Shown: piece after piece, positions 6,591 to 9,299 of the stretch
Numbering within the stretch: the first letter of the stretch is position 1
Layout of the letters: each line of letters starts with the position of its first letter
From: an uncultured Bacteroidota bacterium
Lineage (GTDB): Bacteria; Bacteroidota; Bacteroidia; Chitinophagales; Saprospiraceae
Assembly (NCBI GenBank): GCA_937926185.1
Contig: CALEYM010000546.1
Span: 1 to 9,299, forward strand
Direction: 5' to 3'
Length of the DNA: 9,299 nucleotides
Notes under the pieces: model-generated
Told to the model about the DNA's origin: nothing
What the model saw: the letters and a program-made list of their open reading frames with translations, nothing else
Database searches by the model: none
Translations under genes and position numbers: made by a program

Positions 6591-8461
6591 AACTATACCA
6601 GCAATATTGCAAGATCATCGACCAGATAAAGCCGGTAAAACGGGCATGGTTCACCACCTTCAACCTCGATATGGAGTTGGTGGAGCGCTTTTTATTATCA
6701 AAGTTGGTGGACAAATCACCCCAAGAGTTGAAAACGGCTGAAGACTATGAGGCACTCAACCTCGATCTGCAGGCCATCGACGTGAAAGTTTGGTACGACT
6801 ACCGTGCCATTAATCTGAAAAGCCCCAAACTGACTACTGCTGATTTTTTGTCAGTCGATCCCCGCAACTTCCATAGTTCAGCTTCTCAGGATATTGTATT
6901 CCATCCGAAGATAGCATTCTTAATCGGCGAAGGCGGCGCCTATTTAATGGCAGGTTCAGCTAATTTGTCGATCGCGGCCTGGAGTTCCAACCGGGAATCG
7001 GTATTGGCCAAGGCTGTCAACACCCGCATAAATGCCGGCGAGATACTTGCCTTTTTTGAACGATTGTTTCAGGCAAGCGGACTGAGCACCGCAGTGTTTG
7101 GTGACCTGCGTAGATGGGGTAACCGGTTCCCCGATGAGGCCTCTGGCTGGCGTTTTATCGACAGTATTACCGACACGGCGCCCTTGTTTGACCACCTGGA
7201 GAAAGGGACATTGACAGTGTGGTCGCCCTACTTTGCCCGGAACACCTCAGGACTTCTGGACAAACTGAGGCAGATCGGATACCCATCAATCCAACTGGTT
7301 CCCGATATTTCGATGGACGGTAAAGTCCGGATCGTCCCGGAAGAAGTTGAGAAAATACAAGAACAGCCTTTTGTTAAAATTTACAAAAGCAGGGCAGTTT
7401 CCCAAGATATGGAAAACCTGAACCGGCTTTCACATGCCAAGGTATGGCTCAGCGGGAAAACACTCGCCATAGGTTCATGGAACTGTTCGTTTGCAGCCAC
7501 AGGCCTGGACAAGCCGGCCCAGCAGCGTAACATCGAGGCCGGTATTATTGCGCCTGTTCCAGGATCGGTAATGGAAGCATTATTGGCTGATTTGGAGTCT
7601 GTTGATTCCCGGCAGATCAAAGGTGTATCAGGTGAAGACCTGGACAGGGATTGGGAAGCCTCCCTGAATAATTATTCCGAAGAGTGTCGGGTGCAGGCCG
7701 ATTGGGCCACGTTCACCTACCATATTCTGTCGACACAAGAGCGTCTGAAAGAACACATGATAATTCTGCCAGACCGCCCAACAGAAAAGATCCCGTTCCT
7801 GGAAGCAGAGGGCCGATCCTTTCGGGAGAATTTTCGGAAAGTGTTGAAAAACAAAAACTTCACGGTTTACAACTATGAGGATCAGGAGGTCTTTTCAGGC
7901 TTCCTGGTCGAATCGAATACCGATAAGCGGCAGGCTTACGGTTATTCCACGTTATTTGATCTGTTCGATTCGTTGCTCTATAACCCAATGGGTGAAACTG
8001 CCCGGCGAAGGTGTCAGTACCGCCTTCCCGAAGAAGAGGATGGCTTGGAAAGGCCGGACGATTTGGTATTTACTTACAAAGGGCACGAATCGTATTATAT
8101 GATGTTTGTCGCCTTTCAGAAACTGTCTGACTCAATACAAGAAAATAAAGGCAGATCCGTCGAACTGGACCGGATCGGCTTCCGGCTTCAGGGTTCGTTG
8201 ATCAATATTTCCGAATTGGTTCGCGAATCAATAAAAACCTTAGAAGACAAGATAAAAAAGGAGTGGGACGAGGACAGTTGTTTGTTTCACTATTTTCTTG
8301 CTTCGGAACTGAACCGGAGCATTGACGAATTCAATTCCTCAACCGGGAAGGATGTCCATAAGATCCCGGTTGAGCATTTGCTGGAGAAACTGAACCCCAC
8401 CAAAGAGGACTTTGAATTCCTGAAGAAATTAAAAGATCAATTTGGATACAGTAATGTTTAA
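6587..8461 (+). CDS. Two-motif phospholipase D-like protein, possible nuclease
   Basis: This 624-residue protein has two PLD-type catalytic motifs in one chain, 177 residues apart, as in monomeric PLD and Tdp1 enzymes. Motif 1 is HPKIAFL with H106 and K108 and GSANLSIAAW (N126). Motif 2 is HAKVWLSG with H283 and K285 and GSWNCS (N299). In both, the Asp of canonical HxK-x4-D is absent while the GSxN part is kept. This resembles the HxK...N pattern of tyrosyl-DNA phosphodiesterase. The N-terminus (WFTTFNLDMELVERFLL) is also like the start of such folds. Residues ~370-624 form a separate, charged, mostly helical region that I cannot assign. The ATG overlaps the previous stop by four bases, and the gene's own end overlaps the helicase start by eight. 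A phosphodiesterase or nuclease acting with that helicase is likely; substrate and activity are unproven. Confidence 0.85.
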   Translation: MKLYQQYCKIIDQIKPVKRAWFTTFNLDMELVERFLLSKLVDKSPQELKTAEDYEALNLDLQAIDVKVWYDYRAINLKSPKLTTADFLSVDPRNFHSSASQDIVFHPKIAFLIGEGGAYLMAGSANLSIAAWSSNRESVLAKAVNTRINAGEILAFFERLFQASGLSTAVFGDLRRWGNRFPDEASGWRFIDSITDTAPLFDHLEKGTLTVWSPYFARNTSGLLDKLRQIGYPSIQLVPDISMDGKVRIVPEEVEKIQEQPFVKIYKSRAVSQDMENLNRLSHAKVWLSGKTLAIGSWNCSFAATGLDKPAQQRNIEAGIIAPVPGSVMEALLADLESVDSRQIKGVSGEDLDRDWEASLNNYSEECRVQADWATFTYHILSTQERLKEHMIILPDRPTEKIPFLEAEGRSFRENFRKVLKNKNFTVYNYEDQEVFSGFLVESNTDKRQAYGYSTLFDLFDSLLYNPMGETARRRCQYRLPEEEDGLERPDDLVFTYKGHESYYMMFVAFQKLSDSIQENKGRSVELDRIGFRLQGSLINISELVRESIKTLEDKIKKEWDEDSCLFHYFLASELNRSIDEFNSSTGKDVHKIPVEHLLEKLNPTKEDFEFLKKLKDQFGYSNV

Positions 8462-9299
8462 GATCACGCCGGAATATCTCACGGAGTACATCAATTTTTA
8501 CGATGACCACAGGAATTGGCACTACCACAGAGCCAGCATCTCTGGCAATCCAAACTTACAGGAGACACAGGCAGAGGGCGCTGCAAAACTGTGGAATCTG
8601 CTGCTTGAAAAGCGGATAGCCCTGTCGGCCGATGAAGTGGGCATGGGAAAAACGATCCAGGGGCTGGCAGTAATGGCTACGCTGTGGAGGCAAAAGCCTA
8701 ATGCCAAGGTACTTCTGTACGCACCCAATGAAAATGTAGCGAAGAAATGGATCAGGGAATACAACAACTTCATACGGTACCATTACCGTGTAACAGATAA
8801 TGTGGTGAAATCTGCCATCCGCGGAATGCCTTTGCGGGAAGCTGTTTATTGCGAAAATCACTTGCAACTCATGCAATATATGAATGCCCGCTGGCCTTCG
8901 TTCTTCGTATGCAAAACATCTTCCCTGAGTGGTTTTTTATCGCCTAAACTAAATGATGCAGCACTTGTGTCCATTGGAATTGATCTGCCCCAGATAAAAG
9001 ATGTAGACAGTGCGAGCGATGACGAAAAAGTCCAATTGATGTACCAGTTTGGTAAGCGTTGTAATGAGCGGGCATATGCCTTGTTTTCTAGTGACCAGGC
9101 AGATTGCCCGCCTTTTGACTTAATCCTCTTCGATGAGGCGCATTATCTCCGGCGCTCGGAAGGGCACTCTAACCGGAGCATTGCAGCGCACGCTTTTTTC
9201 TCACGGCGGGAGATACTGGGTGATGCACCCTGGCAGAACCCCTTTTTCCCGCTAGCAGACAAGGTATTGTTACTGACCGCCACACCCAACCACTCTTCA
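8454..9299 (+). CDS. SNF2/RapA-like helicase or translocase, partial
   Basis: The first 282 residues of a superfamily 2 ATPase are visible, and the frame is open to the window edge. Motif I (Walker A) is ADEVGMGKTIQG with K66 and T67. Motif Ia is LLYAPNENVAKKW, motif II is LILFDEAHYL (D227-E-A-H230) and motif III is LLLTATP (T275 to P278). The Glu-Val before GMGKT and the DEAH box are close to the RapA/HepA branch of SNF2 proteins, which move on double-stranded DNA rather than unwinding it. About 160 residues separate motifs I and II, longer than usual, with an insert around 110-210 (including GFLSPKLNDAALVSIGIDL). The ATG at 8454 gives MFKITPEYLTEY and overlaps the PLD stop by eight bases, implying translational coupling. 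The second RecA lobe lies outside the window, and any fused nuclease domain there cannot be excluded. Confidence 0.92.
   Translation, partial: MFKITPEYLTEYINFYDDHRNWHYHRASISGNPNLQETQAEGAAKLWNLLLEKRIALSADEVGMGKTIQGLAVMATLWRQKPNAKVLLYAPNENVAKKWIREYNNFIRYHYRVTDNVVKSAIRGMPLREAVYCENHLQLMQYMNARWPSFFVCKTSSLSGFLSPKLNDAALVSIGIDLPQIKDVDSASDDEKVQLMYQFGKRCNERAYALFSSDQADCPPFDLILFDEAHYLRRSEGHSNRSIAAHAFFSRREILGDAPWQNPFFPLADKVLLLTATPNHSS

Overview
The window looks like a defence-type genomic island from a bacterium, most likely a member of the Bacteroidota. The support for that assignment is indirect. Intact genes start after AT-rich leaders with no convincing Shine-Dalgarno sequence, the small Y1 transposase has the form common in Bacteroidota, and overall composition is moderate GC with AT-rich variable segments. 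I cannot name a genus. Every intact gene is on the + strand.

Left edge (1 to about 620). The first ~360 bases are GC-rich and carry, on the minus strand, the inside of an FG-GAP repeat protein that runs off the window. From about 370 to 605 the composition drops and a + strand tail of an unrecognised protein is read. Both genes lack their 5' ends where they meet, so this is a recombination junction or an assembly join. At 656-1564 follows a phospholipase D (PLD) family protein with one HKD-like motif and a duplicated C-x2-[TS]-G-x-P motif at its C-terminus.

Centre (1645 to 5184). This is a type I restriction-modification modification pair: hsdM (N6-adenine methyltransferase) and hsdS (specificity subunit with two target-recognition domains). 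They are separated by a REP-associated Y1 transposase (RAYT, TnpA-REP family) and an array of four 15-bp hairpins in two orientations. An AT-rich perfect inverted repeat just upstream of hsdS may be an operator or promoter element for the downstream half.

Right half (5202 to 9299). hsdS is followed 17 bases later by an uncharacterised 462-residue protein. That gene overlaps by 4 bases (ATGA) a 624-residue protein with two degenerate PLD (HxK...GSxN) motifs, which in turn overlaps by 8 bases a SNF2/RapA-like helicase that continues beyond the window. The tight packing suggests one transcription unit.

How the genes may work together (inference). No hsdR is present in the window. In its place downstream of hsdM/hsdS is a coupled unknown-PLD-helicase cassette. 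HsdMS could mark host DNA, with the SNF2 motor and PLD protein acting as the attacking arm, a loose parallel to DISARM, which also joins a methyltransferase, a PLD protein and SNF2-type helicase. A conventional hsdR beyond the right edge would weaken this reading.
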